Shown here piece after piece: positions 53,591-63,304 of a DNA stretch of 64,000 nt. The stretch covers positions 1-64,000 of the forward strand of contig CAMAXP010000009.1 of the NCBI GenBank assembly GCA_945862265.1. Reading direction: 5' to 3'. How positions within the stretch are numbered: the stretch's first letter is position 1; every line of letters starts with the position of its first letter. A program made the translations under genes and the position numbers. This DNA is from Bordetella parapertussis (GTDB lineage: Bacteria > Pseudomonadota > Gammaproteobacteria > Burkholderiales > SG8-39). The notes beneath the pieces were generated by a model. The model saw only the letters and a program-made list of their open reading frames with translations, searched no databases and had not been told where the DNA came from.

Positions 53591-55825
53591 ATGGACGATC
53601 GCGGCCCGGACGCACCAGGAGGGAGCGCTACGGGTGGGGCGCCCGATGCCGGCCTCCCGTCGCGCGCGGAGTCGCCAGCGGCAGCGTACGCGGGCCGCAC
53701 CCGGTACACCCTGCTCGAATACGAGGCGGCCCTTGCCAATGCTTCGATCGGCATCGCGTTCACGCGTGACCGGAAATTCTTCCTCTGCAATCCAAAATTC
53801 GCCGAGATTTTCGGGTGGGCGCTGCACGAACTGATCGGGCAGTCGGGCGAGGCGATCTATCCGAGCGAGGCTTCCTATGCGGCGCTTGGCGCGATCGCGA
53901 GGCCGATGCTCACCGAGGGCCGCCAGCTCGACCTCGAATGGGAGATGAAAAGGAAGGACGGTTCGCCTTTCCTCGCGCGCATGATCGCCAAGACCATCAA
54001 CCCGGACAACCCCAGCCAGGGCACGGTCTGGATCGTCGAGGACATCACCGAGCGAAAGCGGGCGACCGACGAGTTGAACCGGTTGCTGCGCGAGCAGGAG
54101 GCGATCCTGCAGAACGCCACGGTCGGCATCGGCTTTGTGCGCAACCGGGTGATCCAGCGCTCCAACCGCTACCTCGAGCAGATGACCGGGCATGCCCCGG
54201 GCGCGCTGATCGGCAAATCCAGCGAAGTTCTGTTTGCCGATCGCGCGGACTGGGAGGCGGCCGCCCGGGACGCCTACGAACGCACCGAGCCCGGCCAGAC
54301 CCACGTGGCGGAGGTCCGCTTCAAGCGCACCGACGGCAGCACGTTCTACTGCCGATCGGTGGGACGCAGGATCGACGCCGGCGGCGACGAGCAGGAGTGG
54401 ATCTGGAGCTTCGACGATGTTTCCGCCGAGCGCGCCACGCTCGAGTCACTCGAGCGGCTGGTGGCCGAACGCACGGCCGAGCTGCAGTCGGCCAACGCGC
54501 GGCTCGAGGCGGAAATCAGCGAAAGAAAGCTTGCTGAAGGGCGCGCGCGGCACCTTGCGGACCACGATGCCCTGACGGGGTTGCCGAATCGGCGGATCCT
54601 CGAGGACCGCCTGACGCAGGCGCTGGCGCTCAGCTACCGCAACCGCAAGCAAACCGCCGCCATGTTCGTCGATCTCGACCGATTCAAGACAATCAACGAC
54701 TCCCTCGGCCACGCGGTGGGCGACCAGTTGCTGAAGGCCGTGGCGGAACGCCTCGTGAAGCAGTTGCGGGTGGGCGACACGGTCTGCCGCATCGGGGGCG
54801 ACGAGTTCGTGATTGTGCTGCCCGAAATCACGCGCGGCGGCGATGCCGCCCAGGTGGCCCAGAAAATTATCGACACGCTGTCCGACCCGATCGGGCTGGA
54901 GGGGCGCGACATCACCGTGACCCCGTCGATCGGCATCAGCGTCTTTCCCGAGGACGGCAGCGACGCAGAGACGCTGATCCGCAACGCCGACGCGGCGATG
55001 TACCACGCCAAGGAAATGGGGCGCAGCAACTACCAGTTCTTCACCGACCAGATGAACCTCGCGGCGAGCCGCCGGCTCACGCTCGAGAACGACCTGCGCA
55101 GAGCGGTCCAGAAGAACGAACTGGTCGTGTACTACCAGCCGATCTCGGAGCTGAAGACCGGGTGCGCGGTGATGCACGAGGCGCTGCTGCGCTGGAAACA
55201 CCCGTCCCGCGGGCTGGTGTCCCCCGTGGACTTCATCCAGCTGGCCGAAGACACCGGCCTGATCCTCAGGATCGGCGAGCAGGCGCTGCGCGACGCGTGC
55301 GCCTGGGCCCACAAGATCGGTGTCGACAAGCGCATGCCGGTGGCGGTGAACATCTCGGCGCGCCAGTTTAACGACCCGAAACTGGTCGAGATGGTCGCTC
55401 GTACGCTGAAGGAAACCGGGCTCCCCGCCGACATGCTCGAGCTCGAGATCACCGAGTCCACGGTGATGCGGCAGACCGACGTCACGCTCGCGATGCTCAA
55501 CAAATTGAAGGACCTCGGCGTGTCGCTGGCGATCGACGATTTCGGGACCGGGTATTCCAGCCTCGCGTACCTCAAGCGGTTCCCGGTGAACAAGCTGAAG
55601 ATCGACAAGTCCTTCATCACCGACGTGCCAAAGAGCCGCGACCACAATGCGATCGTGACGGCCATCATCAGCCTCGCCCATGCGCTGAGTCTGCGGGTCG
55701 TGGCCGAGGGGGTGGAAACCGAAGCCCAGCTGGAATTCCTGCAGGGCGCGGGCTGCGACCTGATCCAGGGCTACCTCGCGGGCGAGCCGATCGACGCCGA
55801 CTCGGCCGCCTCCGAGTACGTCTAG
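53591..55825 (+). CDS. PAS-PAS-GGDEF-EAL cyclic di-GMP signalling protein
   Basis: A 744-residue protein without membrane helices. It has two PAS domains (about 35-160 and 160-290), a coiled-coil linker (LERLVAERTAELQSANARLE), GGDEF (about 325-480) and EAL (about 490-735). The cyclase motif GGDEF is intact at 402-406, with the inhibitory I-site RVGD five residues before it. EAL is intact at 530-532 (HEALLRW), and DDFGTGYSSL is present, so both synthesis and breakdown of c-di-GMP are possible. The net direction cannot be predicted. It starts 2 nt after the lipoprotein stop. Confidence 0.95.
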   Translation: MDDRGPDAPGGSATGGAPDAGLPSRAESPAAAYAGRTRYTLLEYEAALANASIGIAFTRDRKFFLCNPKFAEIFGWALHELIGQSGEAIYPSEASYAALGAIARPMLTEGRQLDLEWEMKRKDGSPFLARMIAKTINPDNPSQGTVWIVEDITERKRATDELNRLLREQEAILQNATVGIGFVRNRVIQRSNRYLEQMTGHAPGALIGKSSEVLFADRADWEAAARDAYERTEPGQTHVAEVRFKRTDGSTFYCRSVGRRIDAGGDEQEWIWSFDDVSAERATLESLERLVAERTAELQSANARLEAEISERKLAEGRARHLADHDALTGLPNRRILEDRLTQALALSYRNRKQTAAMFVDLDRFKTINDSLGHAVGDQLLKAVAERLVKQLRVGDTVCRIGGDEFVIVLPEITRGGDAAQVAQKIIDTLSDPIGLEGRDITVTPSIGISVFPEDGSDAETLIRNADAAMYHAKEMGRSNYQFFTDQMNLAASRRLTLENDLRRAVQKNELVVYYQPISELKTGCAVMHEALLRWKHPSRGLVSPVDFIQLAEDTGLILRIGEQALRDACAWAHKIGVDKRMPVAVNISARQFNDPKLVEMVARTLKETGLPADMLELEITESTVMRQTDVTLAMLNKLKDLGVSLAIDDFGTGYSSLAYLKRFPVNKLKIDKSFITDVPKSRDHNAIVTAIISLAHALSLRVVAEGVETEAQLEFLQGAGCDLIQGYLAGEPIDADSAASEYV

Positions 55826-55836
55826 CCCAAATGAAA

Positions 55837-55860
55837 ACGGCCCTTCCGTAGAAGGGCCGT
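55837..55860 (-). terminator. Intrinsic terminator of fusA
   Basis: A perfect 10-bp stem (ACGGCCCTTC / GAAGGGCCGT) with a 4-nt loop is followed on the minus strand by TTTTCATTT. It lies about 50 nt past the fusA stop. On the plus strand it follows the signalling gene by 12 nt but lacks a T-run there, so it mainly serves fusA. Confidence 0.8.
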
Positions 55861-55911
55861 CAAATCGTAGGGGGGAGGTCTGAGGAGGGGTGGCGGAGCC
55901 CCCCTCTTCTC

Positions 55912-58041
55912 CTATTTCTCCTCTTTCTCCATCAGCTTGTCGACGAGGCCCGGCGGCACTTCAGCGTAACGCGCGAACTCCATCGTGAAGGTGCCGCGGC
56001 CGCTGGTCGCAGAGCGTAGAAAGCTGATGTAGCCGAACATTTCGGCCAGCGGCACGAAACCCTGGATGAACGCGTTGGGGCCTTTCTGCCCCTGGTCGGT
56101 GACCTGGCCGCGGCGGCGGTTCATGTCGCCGATCACATCTCCGAGATATTCGGCTTCGGTCACGACCTCGACACCCATGATCGGCTCGAGCAGTTTGGGG
56201 CGGCTTGCCCTGTGCGATTCGCGGAAGCACGCGCGGCCGGCGATCTCGAACGCGAGCGCCGACGAGTCGACGTCGTGGTACTTGCCGTCGAGCAGGCGCG
56301 CCTTGAAGTCGACGACTTCATACCCTGCGATCTGGCCTTTCTTGCTTTCGGTCATGATCGCGTGCTGCACTGCCGGGATGAATTCGCGCGGGATGCGCCC
56401 GCCGGTCACCTCGTCGGCCCACTCCACGCCGCTGCCGTAGGGGAGCGGCTCGAAGACCATCTTGACCTCGGCGAACTGCCCCGAGCCACCCGACTGTTTC
56501 TTGTGGGTGTAGATGTGCTCGACGGTGGTGCCGAAAGCTTCGCGAAAGCTGACCTTCGGTTTGCCCATCACGGCCTCGACGCCGAGCTCGGTACGCATGC
56601 GGTCGATGGTGATCTCAAGGTGCAATTCGCCCATGCCCTTCAGCACGGTCTGGCCGGTTTCCTGGTCGACCGACAATCGCAATGACGGGTCGGCCTTGAC
56701 CATCTTGTAGAGGGCGGTCGACATCTTCTCGATGTCGGCGCGGGTTTTGGGCTCGACCGAGACGCTGATCACGGGGTCCGGGAAGCGCATGCGCTCGAGC
56801 AGCGACGGGTGCGTCATGTCGGAGAGCGAGTCGCCCGTCTCGGTGTCCTTCATCGAAACGAACGCGCAGATGTCGCCGGCGCGGGCCTCCTCGATGTCCT
56901 TGGTCACGTTGGCCTGCACCTCGACGATGCGGCCGATGCGCTCTTTCTTGTCGCGCGTGACGTTCAGCAGGGTGTCGCCTTTCTTGATCACGCCGGAATA
57001 GACGCGCACGAAGGTGAGGGTGCCGAACTGGTCGTTGATGACCTTGAAGGCCAGCGCACGGGCGGGGGCGTCGTCACGGACTTCCTGCTCGCCGATGACC
57101 TTGCCGTCGGGGTCCACCATGGAGATGCCGCCGTTCTCGCCCGGGTAGGGCATATAGTCGATCACGCCGTCGAGCAGCTGCTGCACGCCCTTGTTCTTGA
57201 ACGACGAGCCGCAGAACACCGGCACCAGCTTGCCCTGCACGGTGCCCTTGCGGATGCATTCCTTGACCTTGGCGATGTCGAACTTGCCGCTCTCGACGAA
57301 TTCCATGAACGCATCGTCGTCCAGGGCCAGCGCGGTCTCGATGGCTTCGCGGCGCAGATCCAGCAGGTCATCCATCCACTGGTTGTCGCGGGTGCTGGCG
57401 AACGTGAAGCGCCCTTTCATCTCCTCGATGGGGATAGTCTCCCACGGGGAGTCCTTGTCCTCTTCCTTCCAGACGTAGCCGCAACCGGCGATGAGGTCAA
57501 CCATGCCCTTGAACTCGTCGTGGCTGCCGATCGGGATCTGGCACAGCACGATGGTGGCGCCCAGGCGCTCCTTGATCCCGGTGATCGCCTTCTCGAAGTT
57601 GGCGCCCATGCGGTCCATCTTGTTGATGTAGCACATGCGCGGCACGTTGTACTGGTTCGCCAGGCGCCAGTTGGTCTCGGTCTGCGGCTCCACGCCCGCC
57701 ACGCCGTCGAACACCACGACGGCGCCGTCCAGCACGCGCAGGGACCGGTTCACCTCGATGGTGAAGTCGACGTGCCCGGGGGTGTCGATGATGTTGACCT
57801 GGTGGCCCTTCCACTCGGTCGAGACGGCCGCGGACTGGATCGTGATGCCGCGCTTCTTTTCCTGCTCGAGGTAGTCGGTGGTCGTGCTGGTCTTGCCGTC
57901 CTTGGTGTCGTGGACGTCGATGATCTGGTGCTTCTTGCCGGTGTAGTAGAGCACGCGCTCCGTAGTGGTGGTCTTGCCCGCGTCGATGTGGGCGATGATC
58001 CCGATGTTGCGGTAGAGCTTGAGCTCTTTCTGCCTGGCCAT
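55912..58041 (-). CDS. fusA: Elongation factor G (stand-alone paralogue type)
   Basis: A 709-residue translational GTPase that moves tRNAs and mRNA on the ribosome. It has the P-loop [21 protein letters not shown] in switch [10 protein letters not shown] and NKMDRMG. Domain IV begins around SFREAF and QSGGSGQF, where housekeeping EF-G commonly has SGGRGQYG. The dimension is right, but the switch region ([20 protein letters not shown]) also differs from E. coli-type FusA. No str-operon genes (rpsL, rpsG, tuf) flank it, so this is probably a second EF-G gene. The start at 58041 follows AGGAAGCACC. Confidence 0.93.
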   Translation of the reverse strand: MARQKELKLYRNIGIIAHIDAGKTTTTERVLYYTGKKHQIIDVHDTKDGKTSTTTDYLEQEKKRGITIQSAAVSTEWKGHQVNIIDTPGHVDFTIEVNRSLRVLDGAVVVFDGVAGVEPQTETNWRLANQYNVPRMCYINKMDRMGANFEKAITGIKERLGATIVLCQIPIGSHDEFKGMVDLIAGCGYVWKEEDKDSPWETIPIEEMKGRFTFASTRDNQWMDDLLDLRREAIETALALDDDAFMEFVESGKFDIAKVKECIRKGTVQGKLVPVFCGSSFKNKGVQQLLDGVIDYMPYPGENGGISMVDPDGKVIGEQEVRDDAPARALAFKVINDQFGTLTFVRVYSGVIKKGDTLLNVTRDKKERIGRIVEVQANVTKDIEEARAGDICAFVSMKDTETGDSLSDMTHPSLLERMRFPDPVISVSVEPKTRADIEKMSTALYKMVKADPSLRLSVDQETGQTVLKGMGELHLEITIDRMRTELGVEAVMGKPKVSFREAFGTTVEHIYTHKKQSGGSGQFAEVKMVFEPLPYGSGVEWADEVTGGRIPREFIPAVQHAIMTESKKGQIAGYEVVDFKARLLDGKYHDVDSSALAFEIAGRACFRESHRASRPKLLEPIMGVEVVTEAEYLGDVIGDMNRRRGQVTDQGQKGPNAFIQGFVPLAEMFGYISFLRSATSGRGTFTMEFARYAEVPPGLVDKLMEKEEK

Positions 58042-58182
58042 GATGGTGCTTCCTGTTAAGGGACTGAATTGGATGAGCCGGGGGCGCTGCCACTGGCTAT
58101 CGGCGGGGAGGTGCATGGCACCCAGGCCGAACCCGGCAAACCCGCGATTTTACATCATCACGGCTACCGGGGCGCTAGGGGC

Positions 58183-58191
58183 TGATAAACT
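58183..58191 (+). promoter_or_regulatory. Extended -10 directly before a start codon
   Basis: TGATAAACT (TG-N-TAAACT) ends 6 nt before the ATG at 58198, placing transcription start at or next to the ATG. No ribosome site exists. The remaining 156-bp gap to fusA shows only the fusA leader. Confidence 0.4.
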
Positions 58192-58197
58192 GCCCGG

Positions 58198-58986
58198 ATG
58201 CGCCGCCCGGTGCTCCATTTTTCCCACGCCAACGGCTTTCCCGCCCCCTGCTACCGCAGCATGCTGGGGCTGCTGGAGTCCCATTTCCGGGTCGGATCCA
58301 TTCCGGCGCTGGGCATGGACCCGCGCCACCCTCCCACCGAGGGCTGGCCCCACCTCCTCGCGCAGGTCGTGGGGCACGTCGAGCGCAGCTACACCCAGCC
58401 GGTGGTCGGGGTGGGGCATTCCCTGGGTGGGTACCTGACTTTCATGGCAGCGGTGGCCCGGCCGGACCTCTTCCGGGCGGTCATCCTGCTGGATGCGCCC
58501 ATCATCGGGGCGATCAAGGGGCGGTTGCTCGGGGCCACCAAGCGGTTCGGGATCGTCGACCGGGTGACGCCCGCCGGGGCCACCCGGGAGCGCCGCGCCG
58601 AATGGGCGAGCCTTGCCGAAGCGGAACGCCATTTCCATGGCAGGGCCCTGTTCCGGCATTTCGCGCCCGAGGCGCTGCGCGACTACGTCCGCTACGGGCT
58701 GGTGGACGACGGCAGGAAACTGCGCCTGATGATCGACCCGGCCATCGAGTACCAGATCTACCGGACGATCCCGCATGACCTCCACCGCCTGTTGCCGGAT
58801 CTGCGCGTCCCGGCCGGGTTCATCGGCGGCGCCGGGTCGGACATCGTCCGGCGGGTGGGCCTGTCGACCATGCGGCGCGCGGGATTCGCGTTTCGCCGCG
58901 TGCCCGGCGGCCACCTCTTCCCGCTCGAGCATCCGCAGGCGGCCGCCGAAGCGATCCTCGAGATGACCGCCAAGCTGGCCGACTGA
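58198..58986 (+). CDS. Alpha/beta hydrolase
   Basis: A 262-residue serine hydrolase of the alpha/beta fold. HFSHANGFPAPCY near the N-terminus holds the oxyanion region. The nucleophile Ser is in VGHSLGGYL near residue 78. The late PGGHLFPLEHP holds the catalytic His, and the acid may be Asp in GAGSDIVR. It is cytoplasmic. It ends in a double stop (TGATAA). Neighbours do not indicate a substrate, and the gene seems monocistronic. Confidence 0.9.
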   Translation: MRRPVLHFSHANGFPAPCYRSMLGLLESHFRVGSIPALGMDPRHPPTEGWPHLLAQVVGHVERSYTQPVVGVGHSLGGYLTFMAAVARPDLFRAVILLDAPIIGAIKGRLLGATKRFGIVDRVTPAGATRERRAEWASLAEAERHFHGRALFRHFAPEALRDYVRYGLVDDGRKLRLMIDPAIEYQIYRTIPHDLHRLLPDLRVPAGFIGGAGSDIVRRVGLSTMRRAGFAFRRVPGGHLFPLEHPQAAAEAILEMTAKLAD

Positions 58987-59027
58987 TAAGCTTGCGGCCC
59001 AACAATAAGATGTACACAGGGGGAGAC

Positions 59028-59999
59028 ATGTCCAGGATCGTTGCCGCACTGCTCGCGCTTGTTGCCGTATTCGTTGCTTCAGGCGCGCACGCGCAGCCTT
59101 ACCCGAGCCGTCCCATCAAGATCCTCGTGCCGTTCACGGCCGGCGGTTCTTCGGACATGGTCGCCCGCGCGATCGGCGCGAAGCTGCCCGACTCGCTGCC
59201 GGGGGCGACCATCGTGGTCGAGAACCGGCCCGGGGCCAACGGTTCGATCGCCGCGGATCTGCTCGCGAAGTCGCCCGCCGACGGCTACACGCTGCTGGTC
59301 GGCTCCATCGGCACCTTCGCAATTAACGTTGCGCTGAACCCGAAGCTCACCTACCACCCATTGCGCGATTTCGACCTCGTCACGGTCGCAGTGCGCAACC
59401 CGAACATCCTCATCGCGACCCCGAAATTCCCGGCAAATACGCTCGCGGAACTCGTCGCGCACATGAAGAAGAACCCGGGCAGGACGTCGATGGTCTCCTC
59501 GGGCACCGGGTCGTCGGACCACCTGTCGGCCGAACTCCTCTGGCAGCGCAGCGGGACCACCGGCATCCATGTGCCCTACAAGGGCGGATCGGCGGCGATG
59601 GCCGACCTCATCGGCGGCGCAGTGGACGCGTCGTTCCAGAACCTCGGCGCGGCCTCGGGCCACATCAAGGGCGGCCGCCTCAAGGCGCTGGCGGTCACCA
59701 GCGACAAGCGCTCGCCGGTGTTCCCGGACGTGCCCACGATGGCGGAGGCGGGGGTGTCCGGCTTTGAGGTCTATTCGTGGCAGGCGGTGGCGGCGCCCAA
59801 GGGCCTGCCCAAGGACGTGTATGCGAAAATCAATGCCGCCGTCATCGCGGCGCTGCAGGCGCCCGACACCAAGGCGCGCTTCGACGCGCAGGGGTTCGAT
59901 GTGGTTGCGAACACGCCGGAGCAGTTCGGCGAATTCCTCAAGGGCGAGATCGCGCGCTGGACGCAGGTGGTCAACACCGCAGGCATCAAGCCAGACTAG
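59028..59999 (+). CDS. Bug/TctC-family periplasmic solute receptor
   Basis: A 323-residue receptor. The signal peptide (SRIVAALLALVAVFVASGAH) leads to YPSRPIKILVPFTAGGSSDM and ENRPGANGSIA. The ribosome site is GGGGGAGAC. It is followed after a 120-bp repeat region by a hydroxycarboxylate dehydrogenase, whose substrate it may deliver. It is the ninth TctC-type receptor of the window. Confidence 0.92.
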   Translation: MSRIVAALLALVAVFVASGAHAQPYPSRPIKILVPFTAGGSSDMVARAIGAKLPDSLPGATIVVENRPGANGSIAADLLAKSPADGYTLLVGSIGTFAINVALNPKLTYHPLRDFDLVTVAVRNPNILIATPKFPANTLAELVAHMKKNPGRTSMVSSGTGSSDHLSAELLWQRSGTTGIHVPYKGGSAAMADLIGGAVDASFQNLGAASGHIKGGRLKALAVTSDKRSPVFPDVPTMAEAGVSGFEVYSWQAVAAPKGLPKDVYAKINAAVIAALQAPDTKARFDAQGFDVVANTPEQFGEFLKGEIARWTQVVNTAGIKPD

Positions 60000-60000
60000 A

Positions 60001-60106
60001 CGAGAAGAGGGGCGCTGCCCCTCCTCAAGACCTCCCCGACCGCACCATCACCGCGAGAAGAGGGGCGCTGCCCCTCCTCAAGACCTCCCCGACCGCACCA
60101 TCACCG
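60001..60106 (+). repeat. Perfect 53-bp tandem repeat with a hairpin in each copy
   Basis: Two identical 53-bp units (60001-60053 and 60054-60106) fill nearly the whole gap between the receptor and the dehydrogenase. Each contains GAGGGGC-GCT-GCCCCTC, a 7-bp stem with a 3-nt loop. The hairpins have no T-run. They could protect the receptor message or reduce read-through into the dehydrogenase. The exact identity of the copies suggests a recent duplication. Confidence 0.9.
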
Positions 60107-60119
60107 GAGTAAGCAAAGC

Positions 60120-61196
60120 ATGGCCAAGATTCACACGATTCGCAAAGAGCCGCTGACCGCGGCGATCAAGGCGCTGGTGCGCGGGTTCGGCAGCGAACCA
60201 CGCGAGGTCGACCTCGTCACCGAGAACCTCATCCAGGCCAACCTGACCGGCCATGACTCGCACGGCATCGGCATGCTGCCGAAATACTCCGAGGCTTTCG
60301 TCGAAGGCGGCCTGACGGCGAACGCCCACGTGAAGACCACCCTCGACGGCGGCGCGATGCTGCGCCTCGACGGGCAGGCGGGGTTCGGCCAGGTCATCGG
60401 CCACGAGGCCATGGAAATGGGCATTGCGCGCGCCAAGCAATTCGGCAGCTGCATCGTCGCGCTCGGCAATTCGCACCACCTGTGCCGCATCGGCGCATGG
60501 GCGGAGATGGCCATCGAGGCCAACCTCATCTCGGTGCATTTCACCAACGTCATCTCGCGCCCGATCGTCGCGCCCTTCGGCGGTGGCGATGCGCGCTTCG
60601 GCACCAACCCGTTCACGGTCGGCATCCCGGTGCCGGGCGGCGAGCCGATCCTGCTCGATTTCGCCACCAGCGTGATGGCGCAGGGCAAGGCGCGCGTGGC
60701 CTACAACAAGGGCGAGCAGATGCCGGTCGGGCGCCTGATCGACAACCACGGCAAGCCCACGACCGACCCGAAGTACGCAGTTGTTGATCCGACGGGCGCG
60801 ATCGTCACGTTCGGCGAACACAAAGGCTTCGGCCTCGCAGTGGTATGCGAACTGCTCGGCGGTGCACTCGCGGCCGGTATGGCCTGCCACGAGCCGTACA
60901 CCGGCAAGAAGCGCGTGCTGAACGGCATGCTTACAATACTCTTCGACCCGACGAAGCTTTCGGAAGGCGCGCTCTTTGGCGATGAGATGAAAGGCTTCAT
61001 CGACTGGGTCAAGGCTTCGCCGGCCCAGCCGGGCTTCGACCATGTCCGCCTCGCTGGCGAGCCGGAGCGCGAGATGCGCGCCAAGCGCCTGGCCGAAGGC
61101 ATCCCGGTCGACGAAACCAGCTGGAGCGACATCCTGAAAGCCGCCGAGCGGTTGAAAGTGGACCCGGCGGAGATCAACCGACTCGCCGGGCTCTAG
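60120..61196 (+). CDS. Hydroxycarboxylate dehydrogenase, YbiC/HcxB-like (Ldh2 family)
   Basis: A 358-residue NAD(P) dehydrogenase that closely resembles E. coli YbiC/HcxB (ANLTGHDSHGIGML, RFGTNPF, FGEHKGFGLAVVCE). It oxidises 2-hydroxy carboxylates. The catalytic His lies in NSHHLCRIG near residue 120, and here the motif is canonical, unlike the Ldh2 protein at 8880. It is paired with the Bug receptor upstream, implying uptake and oxidation of one hydroxy acid. Confidence 0.93.
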   Translation: MAKIHTIRKEPLTAAIKALVRGFGSEPREVDLVTENLIQANLTGHDSHGIGMLPKYSEAFVEGGLTANAHVKTTLDGGAMLRLDGQAGFGQVIGHEAMEMGIARAKQFGSCIVALGNSHHLCRIGAWAEMAIEANLISVHFTNVISRPIVAPFGGGDARFGTNPFTVGIPVPGGEPILLDFATSVMAQGKARVAYNKGEQMPVGRLIDNHGKPTTDPKYAVVDPTGAIVTFGEHKGFGLAVVCELLGGALAAGMACHEPYTGKKRVLNGMLTILFDPTKLSEGALFGDEMKGFIDWVKASPAQPGFDHVRLAGEPEREMRAKRLAEGIPVDETSWSDILKAAERLKVDPAEINRLAGL

Positions 61197-61200
61197 GATT

Positions 61201-62061
61201 TCAGAGAAAGCGTTCGATCGTCTTCGGTGAGGCCGGGTGTCCCTGGCCGACAAACCAGTTGTAGTCGGCGGGCTGGAAAAGGGTGGCGATGTCCGAGGGC
61301 ACGTCCGCGAACGCGGCGGCAAAGTCGTTGCGCACGAAATAGGCGTTGACCCCGGTGATGTTGCAGGCCACCAGCCTGTACCCGGCGTTGCCGAAGAGGT
61401 CGGCAAAAGACTGCAGTGACGCCCCCTGGTAGTCGTCGCCCTTCCACTGGTGCTTCGGGTCGTACCGGATGGACCAGCGGATCGGCGGCGGGAACTTGGC
61501 GTTGTACTCCACTACTATCACCGCGGGCCGCATGCCGCCTGCCAGCACCTTTTCGGCGATATGCAGGTCGTTGCCGTCGAGGTCGATGCTGAGGAAGTCG
61601 CACCCCTGGGCGCCCAGGGCGGCAAGCTCGGCAGCCACCAGCGCGCCACAGTTTTCCGCCGTGATCCACGCATTCGAATGGCGGAGCTTCGGGCTGCCCG
61701 GCGGGATCGAGAAGCGCAGGGTGTCGGCGCCGAGCCACACGCCCTTCCAGCCGCGCATCAGCAGGATCAGCGAGTTGTTCTCGAGTCCGTCGCCTGCGCC
61801 AAACTCGACAAACGTCCCGCTCTCGAGGCCGATGCGGCGCAGGATTTCGAGGGTGATGCCGTCCTCGTCGTTCTGCGAAAAGTATTTCTGTCCCGCTTTC
61901 ACCAGGGGATTCGCGCTCGCTGCGCGCTTGTCCCTCCAGTAGCGCTCGACGCCCATGTCGAGCCGTCGCGTCACCGAGGCGCGGTTCCAGATTTCGGTCA
62001 GCGCGTCGAAGGTGCCTTCAGCCTGCGCCTGCTTGAGCCGGTCGAAGAGCGCCTTGAACAT
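61201..62061 (-). CDS. FkbM-like SAM-dependent methyltransferase
   Basis: A 286-residue protein. The SAM-binding region is GTFVEFGAGDGLENNS near residue 87. It has ITAENCG, FLSIDLDGNDLHIAEKVL and VIVVEYNAKFPP in the order of FkbM-type methyltransferases. About 70 N-terminal residues precede the fold. The ATG at 62061 overlaps the cupin stop by one base. The acceptor is unknown. The family methylates sugars and lipids, but many members are uncharacterised. It is convergent with the dehydrogenase at 60120. Confidence 0.8.
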   Translation of the reverse strand: MFKALFDRLKQAQAEGTFDALTEIWNRASVTRRLDMGVERYWRDKRAASANPLVKAGQKYFSQNDEDGITLEILRRIGLESGTFVEFGAGDGLENNSLILLMRGWKGVWLGADTLRFSIPPGSPKLRHSNAWITAENCGALVAAELAALGAQGCDFLSIDLDGNDLHIAEKVLAGGMRPAVIVVEYNAKFPPPIRWSIRYDPKHQWKGDDYQGASLQSFADLFGNAGYRLVACNITGVNAYFVRNDFAAAFADVPSDIATLFQPADYNWFVGQGHPASPKTIERFL

Positions 62062-62390
62062 CAGTCGACGATGAATAGCTTCGCGCCGCCCGTCGTGCGC
62101 GAGCGGTGCGGCTCGGCGGCGTCGGCAACCTGGTAGCTCATGCCGGGTTTGAGCACGAAGACACGCCCGTCGGCGAGCTCGGTTTCGAGTTCGCCTTCGA
62201 GGCACATCAGGATGTGCCCCTTCGAGCACCAGTGGTCAGCGACATACCCGGGCGTGTATTCGACCATCCGCACGCGGATGACGCCGAAGTTGCGCGTGCG
62301 CCAGTAGGCCATTCCGCTGTCGCCCTTGTGCTCGGTGGGCTCGACGCCGGACCAGTCGGTGGTGCCGAACGGGATGTCCCTCATTTCCAT
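62061..62390 (-). CDS. DHCW-motif cupin-fold protein
   Basis: A 109-residue single cupin domain. The segment VADHWCSKGHILMCLEGEL near residue 50 contains the diagnostic Asp-His-Cys region and the metal-binding His/Glu pattern. The strand pair around VFVLKPGMSYQVAD completes the barrel. The reaction of this family is unknown. The gene sits between FAH-family and FkbM-like genes in the same direction, 13 nt after the former, so the three are probably cotranscribed. Confidence 0.88.
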   Translation of the reverse strand: MEMRDIPFGTTDWSGVEPTEHKGDSGMAYWRTRNFGVIRVRMVEYTPGYVADHWCSKGHILMCLEGELETELADGRVFVLKPGMSYQVADAAEPHRSRTTGGAKLFIVD

Positions 62391-62403
62391 ATGCAGTGCC
62401 TCT

Positions 62404-63252
62404 TCAGTCGTCCGCGATGGTATTGCGCAGGACCCCGACCCGGCTCACTTCGATCTCGACCACGTCGCCGGGCTTCATCCACACGGGAGGCTCGCGGCGC
62501 GCGCCGACGCCGCCGGGCGTGCCGCTGACGATCACGTCGCCCGCCTCAAGCGGTACCCATGTCGACAGGTGTGCGATCAGGCTGGGGATTGTGTGCACCA
62601 GGAGGGCGGTGGTGGTGTGCTGCATCTCGACGCCGTTCAGGCGCGTGATCAGCGTGAGTTCGGTCGCCGCGGGAATCTCGTCCGCGGTCACCATCCAAGG
62701 TCCGAACCCGCCGGTGGCGGCGAAATTCTTGCCGGCGGTCCACTGCGTGGTGGCCCACTGCCAGTCGCGCACCGAGCCGTCGTTATAGCAACTGTAGCCG
62801 GCGACGTAGTCCCAAGAATCCTTTTCCGCAATCCGGCGGCCGGATTTGCCGATGATCACTGCGATCTCGCCCTCGAAGTCGAGCTTGGTCGACTCGCGCG
62901 GCCGCAGGATGGGCTGGTCGTGGCCAACCTGCGACTCGGGAAAGCGCACGAACACCGCGGGCGCCTCGGTCTTCTCGCGCTTGGTTTCCTGGCGGTGGTC
63001 CTCGTAGTTGAGGCCGATGCAGAAGATCTTGCCCGGGTTCGGGATGGGCGGGAGCAGCTTCACTTCGGAAAGCTTGAAGTCCGGCTTCTGGCCGGCCGCC
63101 GCTTTCGTCGCCTCGCCGAGCCCTTCATGGGCGAGCAGCGTGCGGATGTCCGGATAGCGAGCGCCGATGCGGCGCGTGAGGTCGATGATGCCGTCGCCTT
63201 CGACGATCCCGTAGCCGGCGGCGTTCTGGTGGATGTAGGTTGCTAGTTTCAA
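62404..63252 (-). CDS. Fumarylacetoacetate hydrolase-family protein
   Basis: A 282-residue FAH-fold hydrolase or isomerase acting on 2-oxo dienoic or acylpyruvate-type acids. Metal ligands lie in LDFEGEIAVIIGK (near residue 120) and the DGSVRDWQ segment (about 160). PGKIFCIGLNYEDH near 70 and SGTPGGVGARREPPVWMKPG near 235 are typical. I choose a TTG start at 63252 with an AGGGGAC ribosome site. The upstream ATG at 63336 would overlap the divergent azlC gene. Confidence 0.9.
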   Translation of the reverse strand: MKLATYIHQNAAGYGIVEGDGIIDLTRRIGARYPDIRTLLAHEGLGEATKAAAGQKPDFKLSEVKLLPPIPNPGKIFCIGLNYEDHRQETKREKTEAPAVFVRFPESQVGHDQPILRPRESTKLDFEGEIAVIIGKSGRRIAEKDSWDYVAGYSCYNDGSVRDWQWATTQWTAGKNFAATGGFGPWMVTADEIPAATELTLITRLNGVEMQHTTTALLVHTIPSLIAHLSTWVPLEAGDVIVSGTPGGVGARREPPVWMKPGDVVEIEVSRVGVLRNTIADD

Positions 63253-63292
63253 GTGCGTCCCCTGGGGTTTCTGCAACGGAAGTCCGCCAGCA

Positions 63293-63298
63293 TACAAT
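63293..63298 (+). promoter_or_regulatory. -10-like box before azlC
   Basis: TACAAT ends 6 nt before ATG 63305, again a leaderless geometry. The -35 position has only a poor match. Confidence 0.35.
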
Positions 63299-63304
63299 GA
63301 CTCG

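Noticed and set aside
60001..60106. Possible CRISPR array
   Set aside because: There are only two units, directly adjacent with no spacers and no cas genes.
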